Positions 17,848-26,799 of a stretch of DNA of 64,000 bases are shown here, piece after piece. This DNA comes from Kitasatospora cineracea (lineage in GTDB: Bacteria > Actinomycetota > Actinomycetes > Streptomycetales > Streptomycetaceae): assembly GCF_003751605.1 (NCBI RefSeq), contig NZ_RJVJ01000001.1, forward strand, positions 5,456,001 through 5,520,000, written 5' to 3'. Position numbers and translations under genes: made by a program. The notes below the pieces were generated by a model that saw nothing but the letters and a program-made list of their open reading frames with translations, had not been told where the DNA came from and ran no database searches. Each line of letters opens with the position of its first letter. Position 1 is the stretch's first letter.

Positions 17848-18101
17848 CCGAGAAGTATCCAGTACGGCGCGGGCGCCGGGAACCGGCAGGAGGAACGTCG
17901 AGCACCCTCGCGCCGCGGGACGTCGTCCCCGGTACCCGCAGGACGCGGAGTGCTCGTGCCGCGCCGAGCTGCTGGGCCCGGACGACTGTGCGGGGAGGCG
18001 CTCGGGGAAGCCGTAGTCCCGAGCCGGCCGCTGGGACGGTGATCGCTGCCGACGGCGTTTCCAGCCCTTTGAAGACCGCTTCCCGAACCCAGGGAGGCAC
18101 C

Positions 18102-18851
18102 GTGGACAGCCAGGCCGAATCAGGCGCTCACCGGATTGGCGGCATCCGGTACCGGGCGGGCGACGTGTTGCGGATGAGCTGCCCGTTCACCGAGGTCACC
18201 GTCACCGGGGTTTCCCGGTTCCACGTCGCGGTGCGCTGGCCGTGGTGGGAGACCGACGCGGCGGCGGACGGGATCGAGTGGAACGGGGACGTGGCTCTTC
18301 CGACGTCGGCGGACCACGACCGGGAAAGCGAATACTTCCGGACGAGGCCGGCGGAGGACACGCTGAAGGCCGGTGACAGGTGCCTGGTGGGGATCCCCCC
18401 GACCGTGGTGCACGTCCTGGCGGTCCGCCGTTTCGATCCGCCCCTGGAGACCGGCTGGCTGCCACGGCCCGCGACCTACCTCGACGTCCTGCGGCAGGGT
18501 GAGTCCCATGACGCCAGGCTCGAGGAGCAGGGTTACGAGATCGACCCGGCCGGCGGGGTGCCGTTCCGGCTCGAACTGCTCTTCCGCCCCTTCGCGTTCC
18601 TGGAGAGCGGTGACGAGGTCGTCGACCGCGACGGGCGCGCGTGGAGGTTCGACGCCCCCTGGGGCTGGAACGCGTTCGACGGCGGGCAGCCGAGCGCTCC
18701 GTCCTGGCCGCTCGCCCTGCTCTTCCGCAACGGCGAGCCGATGCCCGAGGCCGTCGCGGCCGTCGCGGAGGCAACGAGCACGGGCAGTCACGCCGACGAG
18801 GTGAACCGGTGGGTGGAACTCACCCGGGTGGAGCCGGTCACACCCGCCTGA
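18102..18851 (+). CDS. Hypothetical protein (249 aa)
   Basis: GTG 18102 is preceded by AGGGAGG at 18091-18097, which decides this start over upstream in-frame ones. The 249-residue protein has no signal peptide or membrane segment. It is rich in Trp and acidic residues (HVAVRWPWWETDA; DGRAWRFDAPWGWNAFDGG) and carries repeated RF/LF strand-like segments, suggesting a beta-rich cytoplasmic protein. No family recognised. The next gene (18981) on the same strand also encodes an acidic, Trp-containing hypothetical protein, so the two may function together. Confidence 0.75.
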   Translation: MDSQAESGAHRIGGIRYRAGDVLRMSCPFTEVTVTGVSRFHVAVRWPWWETDAAADGIEWNGDVALPTSADHDRESEYFRTRPAEDTLKAGDRCLVGIPPTVVHVLAVRRFDPPLETGWLPRPATYLDVLRQGESHDARLEEQGYEIDPAGGVPFRLELLFRPFAFLESGDEVVDRDGRAWRFDAPWGWNAFDGGQPSAPSWPLALLFRNGEPMPEAVAAVAEATSTGSHADEVNRWVELTRVEPVTPA

Positions 18852-18980
18852 CCTGCTTCGGGTGCCGGTACCGAGGCAGGTGGCCGGTCTGCCGGTCGCG
18901 TCTCGGCGCGTTCACGGCGACGCTGTCGGAGTTCCCGGGGGAGGGGAGGTGAACCGGGGCTGTCCGAGTGCGGCGGCACG

Positions 18981-19712
18981 ATGGGTGCCGTGACGAACGG
19001 CGTTGGCGTGCAGGCTGACCGGACACCGGGCTACGGCGGGCGGGGGGCGTTCGGCCGGTTTCCCGAGTTGCTCGACGAGCCGCTGTTCTGGTTGGGGCAC
19101 CTCTGCTCGTGGGCGCGGGGGGAGGGGGTCGAGGAAATGCTGTTCGGTGCGGACTACGAGGCTGCGGAGGAGTTCCACCGCGGGTTGTCGGGCCGGGCGG
19201 AGTGGCCGGTCTTCACCGTGCCGGTTGCCGCGGGCCGGCTGCACGTCGTCCACCGCAACGCGGAGGGGGACGTCGGTACCGATTACCTCCTGCACCATCC
19301 CGACTGGGACCGCGCCGAGTTGCTCGCCAGGGACGACGGCCACTTCATGGGACCCGGGCTGTCCTGGCCGGAGTTGACGGCAGCCGCCGACAACGGGCTG
19401 CCGGGTGGTTCCACCGTCGATGCCGACAGCCGGCTGCTGCTCCTGCTGCCCGCGTGCGGCGACACCGCCGTCCCCGCGGAGGCCGCCGGGCGGCTGGCGG
19501 CGGCGCTGCGGGCCCGGACCGCGGTCGAGGAGCCCGAGCGGCTCGCGGCTGCCCTGCTGGAGGGCCAGGGCCCCTGCGGGCCGGTGAGTTGGAGCGTGGT
19601 CGGGGACGGTCCGCGGATCAGCGACGGCCGGTACTCGTTCCGCAACCCGGCCAACCCCTTCGCGCTGTCGGCGGACCGCCTCGTCCGGGTGGCGGCCGCA
19701 TTGGCTCCGTGA
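18981..19712 (+). CDS. Hypothetical protein (243 aa)
   Basis: 243 residues from ATG 18981; GTG 18990 is an alternative start, and neither has a strong ribosome site. Soluble and acidic, with segments such as PELLDEPLFWLGHLCSW, HHPDWDRAELLARDDG and DGRYSFRNPANPFALS near the C-terminus. No catalytic motif or family is recognised. It ends 15 bp before the convergent histidine-phosphatase gene. Codon bias and length make it a real gene. Confidence 0.72.
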   Translation: MGAVTNGVGVQADRTPGYGGRGAFGRFPELLDEPLFWLGHLCSWARGEGVEEMLFGADYEAAEEFHRGLSGRAEWPVFTVPVAAGRLHVVHRNAEGDVGTDYLLHHPDWDRAELLARDDGHFMGPGLSWPELTAAADNGLPGGSTVDADSRLLLLLPACGDTAVPAEAAGRLAAALRARTAVEEPERLAAALLEGQGPCGPVSWSVVGDGPRISDGRYSFRNPANPFALSADRLVRVAAALAP

Positions 19713-19727
19713 CCCCGGCGGGGGGCG

Positions 19728-20315
19728 CTACGGGACGTTCCAGGCGGAGACGACCGGTTGCCCGTGTTCGACGGCGAGGGTGCTGAGGGTGCCGGGGTGC
19801 GGGTGGCCCAGGAGGCGGGCGGCGGACGGGGGGAGTCCGAGCCAGCGGGCGGTGAGGACGCGGGCCAGGTGGCCGTGGGCGACCACGGCGACGTCGCCGC
19901 CGGTGAGCAGGGGGCGGATCCGGTCCAGTGCCGCGTCCGTGCGCGCGGCGACCTGGTGGAGCTGTTCGCCGGGGTGGTCGGTGCCGCCGGGCGCGACACC
20001 GTCCTGCCAGAGGTCCCAGCCCGGTTCGGACGCCTGGATCTGTTCGGCGGTCAGGCCCTCGTAGCCGCCGTAGTCCCACTCCACCAGGTCGGGATCGGGG
20101 CGGACGCCGGTGAGGCCCGCGAGTTCGGCGGTCCGCAGGGCACGGCTCAGCGGGCTGCTGAACACCGAGACCAGCCGACGCCGGGCGAGTCTCGGCGCCA
20201 GCGCCCTAGCGGCGGCCTCGCCCGCGGCGGTCAGCGGTACGTCGGTGCGGCCCGCGTGCCGGCCCGACAGGCTCCACTCGGTCTGGCCGTGCCGGACCAC
20301 GATCAGCTCTCCCAT
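19728..20315 (-). CDS. Histidine phosphatase family protein
   Basis: 195 residues from ATG 20315. The N-terminal VVRHGQTEWSLSGRHAGRTDVPLT contains the phosphohistidine RHG motif (His9) and the following arginine; SSPLSRALRTAEL supplies the second Arg; DYGGYEGLT the acidic donor loop; VVAHGHLARVL the second catalytic His. This is the phosphoglycerate-mutase-like phosphatase superfamily, with probable activity on a small phosphorylated metabolite rather than a true mutase. Substrate cannot be assigned. It is convergent with the hypothetical gene ending at 19712. Confidence 0.92.
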   Translation of the reverse strand: MGELIVVRHGQTEWSLSGRHAGRTDVPLTAAGEAAARALAPRLARRRLVSVFSSPLSRALRTAELAGLTGVRPDPDLVEWDYGGYEGLTAEQIQASEPGWDLWQDGVAPGGTDHPGEQLHQVAARTDAALDRIRPLLTGGDVAVVAHGHLARVLTARWLGLPPSAARLLGHPHPGTLSTLAVEHGQPVVSAWNVP

Positions 20316-20510
20316 GGCTGGGCACGATAGCTGACGGGTCGTCGGCCCTCTGCCCGCAGGGTCGGCGGGCACCTCCACCCGAGTGGCGGTGACCTGACCG
20401 CGTGCCCGGGATTGCCCGAACCTGCTGGCTCGGGGCATCCGTTGGCCGTGGCGGGACACCGTTCGCCGCGATGGCGGAGCTGCCCGTTCGGACCGGGTTC
20501 GCAGCCCGCG

Positions 20511-21128
20511 TCACTTGAGCAGGCGGAAGCCCGGGCGGGCGGCCCAGGCGCGGAGGAAGTCCGCGGTGCCGAGGGCGGCTCCGTCGCCGTCGAAGAGGGC
20601 GAGCAGGCCGGGCAGGCCGGTGACGAGGGGGAGTTGGTCAGGGCGCAGTTCGGCGTGGGCGACGCCGCCGAGCACGTCCATGACGGCGGCGGTCAGCAGG
20701 GCGACGGCGAGGTGGTCGACCCGGTCGTTGCAGGCGGCGCTGACGTTGACGGCGTGGCTGGGGCGGAAGCCGAGGGCGGCCGGCAGTTCGGGCTGGTCCG
20801 CGTGCTCCGCGGTGAAGACGTCCTCGTCACCGACGCCGGGGCCCATCAGGTGGACGTCGAACGGCCGGTCGTCGCAGGGCCGTTGCGGGTCGAACCCGAT
20901 CAGCCCTGCCGGGGCGTCGGTGAGCAGGGGGAGCGGGAGGGTGGTCGGGCCGGACGGGGGTGCGGGAGCCGTGGTGCCGAGCCGGTCGGCGGACAGGTGA
21001 AGGTCGTAGCAGCCGGGCCGCGGCTCCGTGCAGCGGGAGGAGAGTCCCGTCAGCAGTGCGCGCAACTCCCGCAGGGCGGACGGGGGGACGGGCTCCGCCA
21101 ACTCGATCGACGGCACCGGACCGGCCAT
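20511..21128 (-). CDS. Hypothetical protein (205 aa), possibly DUF6368-like
   Basis: 205 residues, ATG 21128. The start MAGPVPSIELAEPVPPSALRELR and the inner segment GFRPSHAVNVSAACNDRVDHLAVALL, followed by GLPGLLALFDG near the end, give the look of a soluble alpha/beta protein restricted to actinomycetes. I associate this pattern weakly with DUF6368. No catalytic signature is visible. It stands alone on the minus strand between the histidine phosphatase and the terminator of the glycoside-hydrolase operon. Confidence 0.65.
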   Translation of the reverse strand: MAGPVPSIELAEPVPPSALRELRALLTGLSSRCTEPRPGCYDLHLSADRLGTTAPAPPSGPTTLPLPLLTDAPAGLIGFDPQRPCDDRPFDVHLMGPGVGDEDVFTAEHADQPELPAALGFRPSHAVNVSAACNDRVDHLAVALLTAAVMDVLGGVAHAELRPDQLPLVTGLPGLLALFDGDGAALGTADFLRAWAARPGFRLLK

Positions 21129-21172
21129 GGTGCCAGCCTAGTCCGGCGGGGCGGGTGTGGACGGGGAGAGTC

Positions 21173-21200
21173 CCCCGGGGGCGCGGCCCCGCCCCCGGGG
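21173..21200 (-). terminator. Hairpin terminator of the GH3-GH31 operon
   Basis: Perfect 11-bp GC stem (CCCCGGGGGCG / CGCCCCCGGGG) around a 6-base loop, 15 bases past the GH31 stop at 21216. No U-tract, as usual for intrinsic terminators in very GC-rich actinomycetes. Confidence 0.7.
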
Positions 21201-21215
21201 AAGTGTGAACGGTGC

Positions 21216-23486
21216 TCAGGAGAATGGGAGTTCGGCCTCGAAGGTGTTCGCCGGGAAGGTGTGGCGGCGGCCCGCGTGCTGGAGGTTCCAGGGCTTGGGG
21301 CTGTCGGTGCTGACGAGGAGGCGCTCGCCCTCGCGGCGGACGGTGAAGACGGCTGCCGCGCCGGTGCCGGAGGTCTCCGGGACGACGACCTCGCGGGTGG
21401 CGCCGTCGGCGAAGGCGTGGACCAACAGGGTGAGGTCGTCGGCCCAGTCGGAGACCGGGCGGGAGTCGTCGGCGGCGAGCGGGAGGACGGAGTCGGGGCG
21501 GGCCAGCAGCGGGAGGGTGGCGAAGCCGTGGCGTTCGCGGACCCAGCGCGGGCCGGTGATCTCGTCGCCCGTCAGCACGTTGGTCCAGACACCCTCGGGG
21601 ACGTAGTACTCGACCGTGCCGTCCTCGGTGAACACCGGCGCCACCAGCAGGTCGCCGCCGAGCAGGTACTGCCGGTCCAGCGGGGCGACCGCCGGGTCGG
21701 ACGGGAACTCCAGCAGCATCGCCCGCATCACCGGCGTGCCGTGCAGGTGGGCCTGCTGGGCGGCGCGCTGGAGGTAGGGGGCGAGGCGGTGCTTGAGCCG
21801 GGTGAAGGCGCGGGTGACGTCCACCGCCTCCTCGCCGTAGTCCCACGGCACCCGGTACGACTTGGAGCCGTGCAGGCGGCTGTGCGAGGAGAGCAGGCCG
21901 AACTGCACCCAGCGCTTGAACAGCGCCTCGGTCGGGGTGCCCTCGAAGCCGCCGATGTCGTGGCTCCAGAACCCGAAGCCGGACAGGCCCAGCGACAGGC
22001 CGCCGCGCAGCGACTCCGCCATCGCGGTGAACGTCGACTCGCAGTCGCCGCCCCAGTGCACCGGGAACTGCTGCCCGCCCGCCGTCGCCGACCGGGCGAA
22101 CAGCACCGCCTCGCCCTCGCCGCGCTCCTCGCGCAGCAGCTCGAAGACGGCCTCGTTGTACCGCTGGGTGTACAGGTTGTGCATCTGCTCCGGGTCGCTG
22201 CCGTCGTGCCACACCACGTCGGTGGGGATCCGCTCGCCGAAGTCGGTCTTGAAGCAGTCCACGCCCTGGTCGAGCAGCCGGCGCAGCCGCTCGGTGAACC
22301 AGGCCGTCGCCGCCGGGTTGGTGAAGTCCACCAGCGCCATGCCGGGCTGCCACAGGTCCCACTGCCAGACCGTGCCGTCGGTGCGCCGCACCAGGTAGCC
22401 CTCGCGCAGGCCCTCCTCGAACAGCTCGGAGCGCTGCGCCAGGTACGGGTTGATCCACACGCACAGCTTCAGACCCTGCTCCTTGAGCCGGGCCAGCATG
22501 CCCGCCGGGTCCGGGAAGGTGTCCGGGTCCCAGACGAAGTCGCTCCAGTGGTAGCCGCGCATCCAGAAGCAGTCGAAGTGGAAGACGCTCAGCGGGATGC
22601 CGCGCTCGGCCATGCCCCGGGTGAACCGGGTGACGGTCGCCTCGTCGTAGTCGGTGGTGAAGGAGGTCGACAGCCACAGGCCCAGCGCCCAGGCCGGCGG
22701 CAGGGCCGGGCGGCCGAGCAGACCGGTGTAGCGGGTCAGCACCTCCTTGGGGGTGGGCCCCTGGAAGACCAGGAACTCCATCGACTGGTCCTCGACGCTG
22801 AACTGCACCTGCCCGACGGCCTCCGAGGCCACCTCGTACGAGACCCGCCCGGGGTGGTTGACCAGCACGCCGTAGCCGCGGCTGCTCAGGTGGAACGGGA
22901 CGTTCTTGTACGCCTGTTCGCTGCTGGTGCCGCCGTCGGCCTGCCAGATGTCCACGGTCTGGCCGTTCTTGACGAACGGGGTGAACCGCTCGCCCAGCCC
23001 GTACACCGACTCGCCGACGCCGAGCGCCAGTTGGGCCACCATGTGGTGCTTGCCCTCGGCATCGACGGCGAAGCCGAGGCCGCGCTCGCCGAGCGAGGTG
23101 ACCAGCTCGCCGTCGGAGCGGAACTCGGCCCGCCACGGGCCCTCGGTGTCCACCCGCAACACCAGCGAGCCGGACCGGAGTTCGACCGCCGAGCCGTCCC
23201 GGACCACCGTGCCCGCGCCCTCGGTGCGGCCGACCAGTTCGAAGCCGCCGCCGGGACGGACCGACCCGGCGTGGTGGGTGAACCGGACGGCGATCACCCC
23301 TTCCGCGGGGGAGTGGCAATCCACGGTCAGCAGGGGGGAGTTGAGCGTGTCGGCCCGGTTGGTGACCCGGCGCAGCGGCGCCCAGAGGGTGAACCGGTCC
23401 GACTCGGCGCGGAGGTCGGCCACCTCGGCGGCGTAGCGGTTGGTCACGCCCGGGCGCATCAGCCAGTAGCCGTCGGTGAACTTCAT
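21216..23486 (-). CDS. yicI: GH31 alpha-xylosidase (YicI-like)
   Basis: 756 residues from ATG 23486. Family GH31: the nucleophile is D415 in KTDFGERIP and the acid/base D481 in HWGGDCEST, within one residue of the E. coli YicI positions. FDCFWMRGYHWSDFVWD lines the -1 subsite and is typical of alpha-xylosidases rather than alpha-glucosidases. N-terminal beta-sandwich ~1-250, barrel ~255-590, C-terminal beta domains after. No signal peptide, so it is cytoplasmic and should act on imported oligosaccharides, removing alpha-1,6-xylose from the non-reducing end of xyloglucan fragments. Downstream of GH3 in one operon, 182 bp apart, divergent from the importer. Confidence 0.93.
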   Translation of the reverse strand: MKFTDGYWLMRPGVTNRYAAEVADLRAESDRFTLWAPLRRVTNRADTLNSPLLTVDCHSPAEGVIAVRFTHHAGSVRPGGGFELVGRTEGAGTVVRDGSAVELRSGSLVLRVDTEGPWRAEFRSDGELVTSLGERGLGFAVDAEGKHHMVAQLALGVGESVYGLGERFTPFVKNGQTVDIWQADGGTSSEQAYKNVPFHLSSRGYGVLVNHPGRVSYEVASEAVGQVQFSVEDQSMEFLVFQGPTPKEVLTRYTGLLGRPALPPAWALGLWLSTSFTTDYDEATVTRFTRGMAERGIPLSVFHFDCFWMRGYHWSDFVWDPDTFPDPAGMLARLKEQGLKLCVWINPYLAQRSELFEEGLREGYLVRRTDGTVWQWDLWQPGMALVDFTNPAATAWFTERLRRLLDQGVDCFKTDFGERIPTDVVWHDGSDPEQMHNLYTQRYNEAVFELLREERGEGEAVLFARSATAGGQQFPVHWGGDCESTFTAMAESLRGGLSLGLSGFGFWSHDIGGFEGTPTEALFKRWVQFGLLSSHSRLHGSKSYRVPWDYGEEAVDVTRAFTRLKHRLAPYLQRAAQQAHLHGTPVMRAMLLEFPSDPAVAPLDRQYLLGGDLLVAPVFTEDGTVEYYVPEGVWTNVLTGDEITGPRWVRERHGFATLPLLARPDSVLPLAADDSRPVSDWADDLTLLVHAFADGATREVVVPETSGTGAAAVFTVRREGERLLVSTDSPKPWNLQHAGRRHTFPANTFEAELPFS

Positions 23487-23615
23487 CGGGGGGATCTCCA
23501 AGCGGAAGGGCAGGAAGGCAGGATGCGGCGGGGAGCGGGGAGCGGGGAGCGCGGTGCGCGGTGCGGCGGGGCCGCGGCCACGGCGGTCAGGTGCGCGTGG
23601 GCGCGGCCCCGCCCG

Positions 23616-23651
23616 GCCCCGGGGGCGGAAGCGGGTCGCGCTCCCCGGGGC
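23616..23651 (-). terminator. Intercistronic hairpin between GH3 and GH31
   Basis: Perfect 9-bp stem GCCCCGGGG / CCCCGGGGC with an 18-base loop, 17 bases beyond the GH3 stop. It may partly terminate transcription or protect the GH3 mRNA 3' end, so GH31 would be expressed below GH3. The rest of this gap (23487-23615) has GGGGAGC repeats near 23530-23550 and no ORF. Confidence 0.5.
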
Positions 23652-23668
23652 GGTCGGACGGCCGTCGC

Positions 23669-26581
23669 TCAGGCGACGGTGAAGGCGGCGAGCCGGAGCG
23701 GCCCGCGCAGGGTGACCCGCAGGTCGTGCACGCCCTGGGGGGCGTCGGACAGCGCGGCCGTGACGGTCGTCCAGGCGTACCGGCCGCCGGTCGGCGGGAC
23801 GGTGAGGGTGGCGAGCACCTGCCCGTCCGCCGTGAACTCCAGCTCGGCGCCGGCTGCTGCGCCCTCCGGTGCGCCCTCCAGGGCGACCTCCGCCGAGACT
23901 TCCCGGGCACCGGTCAACTCGACGGTGGAGAAGAGGAGTTCGGCCTCGGACCCGGCGGGGGTGACCGCGTCGCCGGCCTCCCGGGTGGCGTCGACCAGGG
24001 CGATGCCCCAGTGCGCGTCGAAGTCCGCGGCCGCGGTGCGGCGGCCCAGGACGGTGCGCGGTGCGGGGGCCGGGCCCTCGACGGTGACCTGGACGGTGGC
24101 GCGGACGTCCTCGGCGGAGGCCGCGGCGAGCAGCTGGTAGCGGCCCGGGTCGACGGTGAACGCGCCGGTGGCGACGTCCCAGTGCGCCAGGTGGGCGGCG
24201 GCCGGGAGGTCGAAGACCAGGCGGCGGCTCTGGCCGGGCGCCAGGGTGATCTTCCGGAAGTCGGCCAGTCTGCGGCGCGGCGCCTGGTAGCGGGCCTCCA
24301 GCGGGCGCACGTACAGCTGCACCACCTCGGTGCCGGGGCGGCTGCCGGTGTTGCTGACGGTCAGGGCGGCCCGGATGCTGCCGTCCTGGCCGACGGTGGC
24401 CGCGTCGACCTCCAACTCGCCGTACTGGAAGGCGCCGTAGGACAGGCCGTGGCCGAACGGGTAGCGCGGCGCGGCCTGGTGGTACTGGTACGTCCAGCCG
24501 GCCTGGATGATGTCGTAGTCCAGCGGGTGCGGCAGCTCGTCGTCGCCGCGGTACCAGGTCTGCGGGAGCCGGCCGGCCGGGTCTGCGTCGCCGAACAGCA
24601 CGTCGGCGAGGGCGTGGCCGGTCTCCTGGCCGCCGTGCGAGGTCCACAGGACGGCGGGCAGGTGCTCGTCGGCCCAGTCGACGGCGTACGGGTAGCTGCT
24701 CATCACGATCAGCGCGGTGTCCGGGCGGACGGCGGCGACCTCCTTGAGCAGTTCCTCCTGGGCGGGCGGCAGGGCCAGGCCCCGGCGGTCCTCGGTCTCG
24801 CGGCCGTGGATCAGCGGGTGGTTGCCGAGCACGACCACGGCGAGGTCGGCGGCGGTGGCCGCGGCGACGGCCTCCGCCCGTCCGTCGCGCAGCAGTTCAC
24901 GGGTGAAGCGCTCGGCGCCGGCGGCGTCCTCGGCGGTGACCCGCAGGGTGCCGTCGGCGTCGGCGGCCGCGTACCTGCCGGTCAGCACGGACTGCAGCAG
25001 CACGGCGCCGCGGTCGGGACCGTCCTCGGCCGCGCCGTCCGTCTCGCCCTCGGGCGCGTCGGTCGCGTCGACCAGCCGGAAGGTCTCGTGCACGTCCCAG
25101 CTCTTGACGACGGCCTGGTCGGCGACCAGCGAGCCGTCCTCCTTGACCGAGAGGAACCGCCCGTTGTCGGCGGCGCGCAGGGTGAGCACGCCGAGGCCCC
25201 AGTCGCCGAGGTCGAAGGCGGTGCCGTTCAGCGGTTCGCCGGTGGAGGCGGCCCGCAGCAGGATCCGGTCGATGCCCTCGTGCACCGTCAACTCGCCTCC
25301 GGCGGGGGCGAGTCGGGCGCGCAGGCCGTCGGCGACGGTGACCGCGTAGGGCAGCGTGCCGGAGTACCAGTCCTCGAACAGCGCGTCGCCGTGCGGGCCG
25401 ATCACGGCGATCTTCCGCGCCGGGTCGGTGAGCGGCAGCAGGCCGGTGTTCTTCAGCAGGACGGTGGAGGCGGCGGCGGCCCGGCGGGCCAGTGCGCGGT
25501 GCGGGGCGCTGTCGACCACCTCGGGGCCGATGTGCGCGTACGGGTCCAGCTCGGGGTCGAACTCGCCCATCCGGAACCGGAGTTCGAACTGGCGGCGGAC
25601 CGCGAGGTCGATGTCGGCCTGGTCGACCAGGCCGCGCTCCAGGGCCTCGCGCAGCCGGCCGATGACGGTCTCGCTGTCCTCGCCGTGGTCGGTGAAGGAG
25701 TCGATGCCGGCCTTCAGCGCGGCGGCGTGGCTCTCGGCGTGGTCGTCGAAGTAGTGCTCCGGGTCGACCAGGTTGGAGGGGGCCTCGGCGTCGGAGACCA
25801 CGAAGAGCTGTCGGCCGGTCGGCTCGGCCCAGCGGCGCAGCTCGGTCTCCAGCAGCGGGGAGACGTGGCAGGGGCGGCCGTTGACCAGGTTGTACGCGGC
25901 CATCACCCCGGTGGCCGCGCCGGAGGCGACCGCGGGCTTGAACGCGGCCAGGTCGTACTCGTGCAGGACGCGCGGGCGCAGGCCGGAGGAGGTGGTGCAG
26001 CGGTCGTCCTCGTTGTTGTACGCGAGGAAGTGCTTGAGCACCGGGGCGGCCCGCAGGTAGGTCGGGTCGTCGCCGGCCAGGCCGCGGCAGAACGCCTCGC
26101 CGAGGCGGGCGGTGTGCACCGGGTCCTCGGAGTAGCCCTCCTCGTTGCGGCCCCAGCGCGGGTCGCGCAGCAGGTTCAGCACCGGGGCCCAGGCCTGCAG
26201 GCTGTTCGGGCCGCGGTCGGGGGCGATGGCGGCGGGGCGGTGGTGGTGGAAGGCGCGCAGCTCGGTCGAGGTCGCCTCGGCGACCTCGCGGACCAGTTCC
26301 TCGTCCCAGCTCGCGCCGAGGCCGACGGCCTGCGGGAACGCGGTGGCCACGCCGAGCCAGGAGACGCCGTGCAGGGCCTCCGCGCCGGTGCGGAAGGCGC
26401 CGATGCCCAGGCGGGGCACGGCGGGGGCGTACTGGTGGAGCATCGAGAGGCGCTCGGCGGGGGAGAGCCTGGACAACAGGTCGTCGACGCGCTTGTCCAA
26501 CGGAAGCGCGGAATCGTGGAACGGGTACCGCTCGGCCGAGGTCTCGGCGGCGGACGGGGACGGGGAACTCAACGGGCTCAC
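23669..26581 (-). CDS. GH3 beta-glucosidase/beta-xylosidase
   Basis: 970 residues. N-terminal GH3 barrel ~35-340 with LKHFLAYNNEDDR substrate-binding His and nucleophile D264 in VVSDAEAP; most GH3 enzymes have SDW here, so the Ala after Asp is unusual. The C-terminal alpha/beta sandwich (~385-700) is interrupted near 465-560 by a beta-trefoil-like insert (LTLRAADNGRFLSVKEDG resembles fascin/RICIN repeats). A fibronectin-III-like domain follows (~735-805), then a jelly-roll-like C-terminus that may bind carbohydrate. No signal peptide, so intracellular. In this locus it would remove backbone beta-glucose (or beta-xylose) after side-chain trimming. First gene of the leftward operon. Confidence 0.92.
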   Translation of the reverse strand: MSPLSSPSPSAAETSAERYPFHDSALPLDKRVDDLLSRLSPAERLSMLHQYAPAVPRLGIGAFRTGAEALHGVSWLGVATAFPQAVGLGASWDEELVREVAEATSTELRAFHHHRPAAIAPDRGPNSLQAWAPVLNLLRDPRWGRNEEGYSEDPVHTARLGEAFCRGLAGDDPTYLRAAPVLKHFLAYNNEDDRCTTSSGLRPRVLHEYDLAAFKPAVASGAATGVMAAYNLVNGRPCHVSPLLETELRRWAEPTGRQLFVVSDAEAPSNLVDPEHYFDDHAESHAAALKAGIDSFTDHGEDSETVIGRLREALERGLVDQADIDLAVRRQFELRFRMGEFDPELDPYAHIGPEVVDSAPHRALARRAAAASTVLLKNTGLLPLTDPARKIAVIGPHGDALFEDWYSGTLPYAVTVADGLRARLAPAGGELTVHEGIDRILLRAASTGEPLNGTAFDLGDWGLGVLTLRAADNGRFLSVKEDGSLVADQAVVKSWDVHETFRLVDATDAPEGETDGAAEDGPDRGAVLLQSVLTGRYAAADADGTLRVTAEDAAGAERFTRELLRDGRAEAVAAATAADLAVVVLGNHPLIHGRETEDRRGLALPPAQEELLKEVAAVRPDTALIVMSSYPYAVDWADEHLPAVLWTSHGGQETGHALADVLFGDADPAGRLPQTWYRGDDELPHPLDYDIIQAGWTYQYHQAAPRYPFGHGLSYGAFQYGELEVDAATVGQDGSIRAALTVSNTGSRPGTEVVQLYVRPLEARYQAPRRRLADFRKITLAPGQSRRLVFDLPAAAHLAHWDVATGAFTVDPGRYQLLAAASAEDVRATVQVTVEGPAPAPRTVLGRRTAAADFDAHWGIALVDATREAGDAVTPAGSEAELLFSTVELTGAREVSAEVALEGAPEGAAAGAELEFTADGQVLATLTVPPTGGRYAWTTVTAALSDAPQGVHDLRVTLRGPLRLAAFTVA

Positions 26582-26607
26582 CCCAGATGATGGTGCGGTG
26601 CGGTCGG

Positions 26608-26627
26608 GCGTCGAAGCGAATCGACGC
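26608..26627 (-). promoter_or_regulatory. Operator-like palindrome at the GH3 promoter
   Basis: Perfect 7-bp inverted repeat GCGTCGA-N6-TCGACGC. On the minus strand TTGACA (26647-26652) is a consensus-quality -35, and this palindrome falls where the -10/start region would be. Its CGCTTCGAC half is shared with the two tandem sites at 26731-26762, suggesting the same LacI-family repressor. Confidence 0.55.
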
Positions 26628-26691
26628 TGACACGAAGCATGGACCCTGTCAACTCCCCCTGGCTACGGGGAAAATGAATTTGTCCAGGCAC

Positions 26692-26720
26692 TTGTCTAAC
26701 CGGAAACCTGTCGTTAGTGT
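26692..26720 (+). promoter_or_regulatory. Promoter of the sugar importer operon
   Basis: TTGTCT (26692-26697), a 17-bp spacer, then TAGTGT (26715-26720), in an unusually AT-rich stretch. Predicted start near 26727, immediately before two tandem operator copies and about 70 bases before the binding-protein ATG. Confidence 0.55.
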
Positions 26721-26730
26721 CGCCGCAACA

Positions 26731-26762
26731 TCAAGCGCTTCGACAGTCAAGCGCTTCGACAG
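26731..26762 (+). promoter_or_regulatory. Tandem 16-bp operators (LacI-type core AAGCGCTT)
   Basis: Two perfect, adjacent 16-bp copies of TCAAGCGCTTCGACAG, each containing the palindromic core AAGCGCTT with the central CG typical of LacI-family sites. Centres are 16 bp apart, just downstream of the predicted start of transcription, so binding would block initiation or early elongation. The LacI gene at 30562 is the obvious regulator. Confidence 0.65.
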
Positions 26763-26799
26763 CGCCCAGTGCAGGGCGCCGCGGAAGGGCCTCCCCACC

